Positions 5,835 to 6,176 of a stretch of 6,176 bases of DNA are shown piece after piece (position 1 is the first letter of the stretch; every line of letters starts with the position of its first letter). The notes under the pieces were generated by a model. That model had not been told where the DNA came from, searched no databases, and saw nothing but the letters and a program-made list of their open reading frames with translations. Origin of the DNA: Planctomicrobium piriforme (GTDB taxonomy: Bacteria > Planctomycetota > Planctomycetia > Pirellulales > PNKZ01). Location: positions 1-6,176 of the forward strand of contig CAMCTH010000298.1 in NCBI GenBank assembly GCA_945877965.1. Reading direction: 5' to 3'. Made by a program: the position numbers and the translations under genes.

Positions 5835-6176
5835 CTAGACGGGCATTCCGCACACGAGAACCGGCGGCGGGATCGCCAACCGCGCGATCCGGTCGAGAAT
5901 GGCCGCGAACAAGTTCCGCGTCACGGCCACCTCCGCCAGTTGGAACGTCACGTACTTCGAGTGCTTCGTCACCTTGGCTCCGATCTTGATCAGCTTGTCC
6001 CGCAGCGTCGTCAGCGACCAGTGCCGTACGGCTTTCGGCAGGGCCAATCGCCGCAGGAAGTTGCCCAGGTTGTAGGCTAACGCAAAGAGTTGCAACCGCG
6101 TCTGATTGTCCTTGAACTTGCGGCAGGAGAGCTTGGTCCACTGCACCGCGTTCTTGCCTTCCTTGATCCATTGCTC
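5835..6176 (-). CDS. IS1380-family transposase, C-terminal part (cut by window edge)
   Basis: The open frame enters from the right edge and ends at TAG (5835-5837), giving 113 residues. It opens with EQWIKEGKNAVQWTKLSC, then KDNQTRLQLFALAYNLGNFL, RRLALPKAVRHWSLTTLRDK and a closing segment with GAKVTKHSKYVTFQLAEVAV. This E-(x)6-KNA...LSCRxFxDNxxRLQLFALAYNLGNFLRR block is the characteristic end of IS1380 (DDE) transposases. The conserved Glu near the start of the visible part may be the third catalytic acid, but the rest of the domain lies outside the window. No frameshift or stop is seen, so it could be intact. It points toward the mutase operon on the same strand; transcription leaving the element could reach it. 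The -1-frame ORF at 5824-6171 is a shadow. Confidence 0.88.
   Translation of the reverse strand, partial: EQWIKEGKNAVQWTKLSCRKFKDNQTRLQLFALAYNLGNFLRRLALPKAVRHWSLTTLRDKLIKIGAKVTKHSKYVTFQLAEVAVTRNLFAAILDRIARLAIPPPVLVCGMPV

Overview
The window most likely comes from a planctomycete or a similar high-GC, gene-sparse bacterium. That placement rests on the look of the protein families, the IS1380-type transposase and the decayed insertion-sequence debris; no marker gene is present to confirm it. All well-supported genes lie on the minus strand, so the window reads biologically from right to left.

Right edge (5835-6176): the C-terminal 113 residues of an IS1380-family DDE transposase, cut by the window end. 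Next (5414-5834): about 420 bases of leader or intergenic DNA. It holds a roughly 100-bp imperfect direct repeat in two copies 119 bp apart. Each copy carries a small inverted repeat and a near-identical short coding start.

Centre (911-5413): a compact three-gene operon. (1) The catalytic (TIM-barrel) subunit of an adenosylcobalamin-dependent acyl-CoA mutase. Its substrate-selecting residues are Phe and Gln, the isobutyryl-CoA mutase pair, not the Tyr and Arg of methylmalonyl-CoA mutase. (2) A fusion of the B12-binding subunit to a MeaB/MeaI-type G-protein chaperone, joined to gene 1 by an ATGA overlap. (3) An AMP-forming acyl-CoA synthetase of the medium-chain (ACSM) type, 46 bp further on. 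Read together, the ligase would activate a free carboxylate to its CoA thioester, the two mutase proteins would rearrange its carbon skeleton, and the fused GTPase would load and protect the cofactor. This amounts to a split IcmF (B12 domain-GTPase on one chain, barrel on another) coupled to a ligase. The ligase partnership resembles the known 2-hydroxyisobutyryl-CoA mutase loci, but the active-site residues are of isobutyryl-CoA mutase type. The natural substrate is not determined; a short branched acid such as isobutyrate or pivalate is a reasonable guess.

Left edge (1-910): no intact gene is seen. There is a plus-strand fragment resembling the C-terminal end of an AlgX/DHHW-like SGNH protein (clear between about 192 and 395). 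It runs into two further pieces of apparent coding sequence in other frames (389-460 and about 463-702), the second broken by an in-frame TAA. These look like decayed insertion-sequence genes. The operon is therefore flanked on both sides by mobile-element sequence, intact or decayed.
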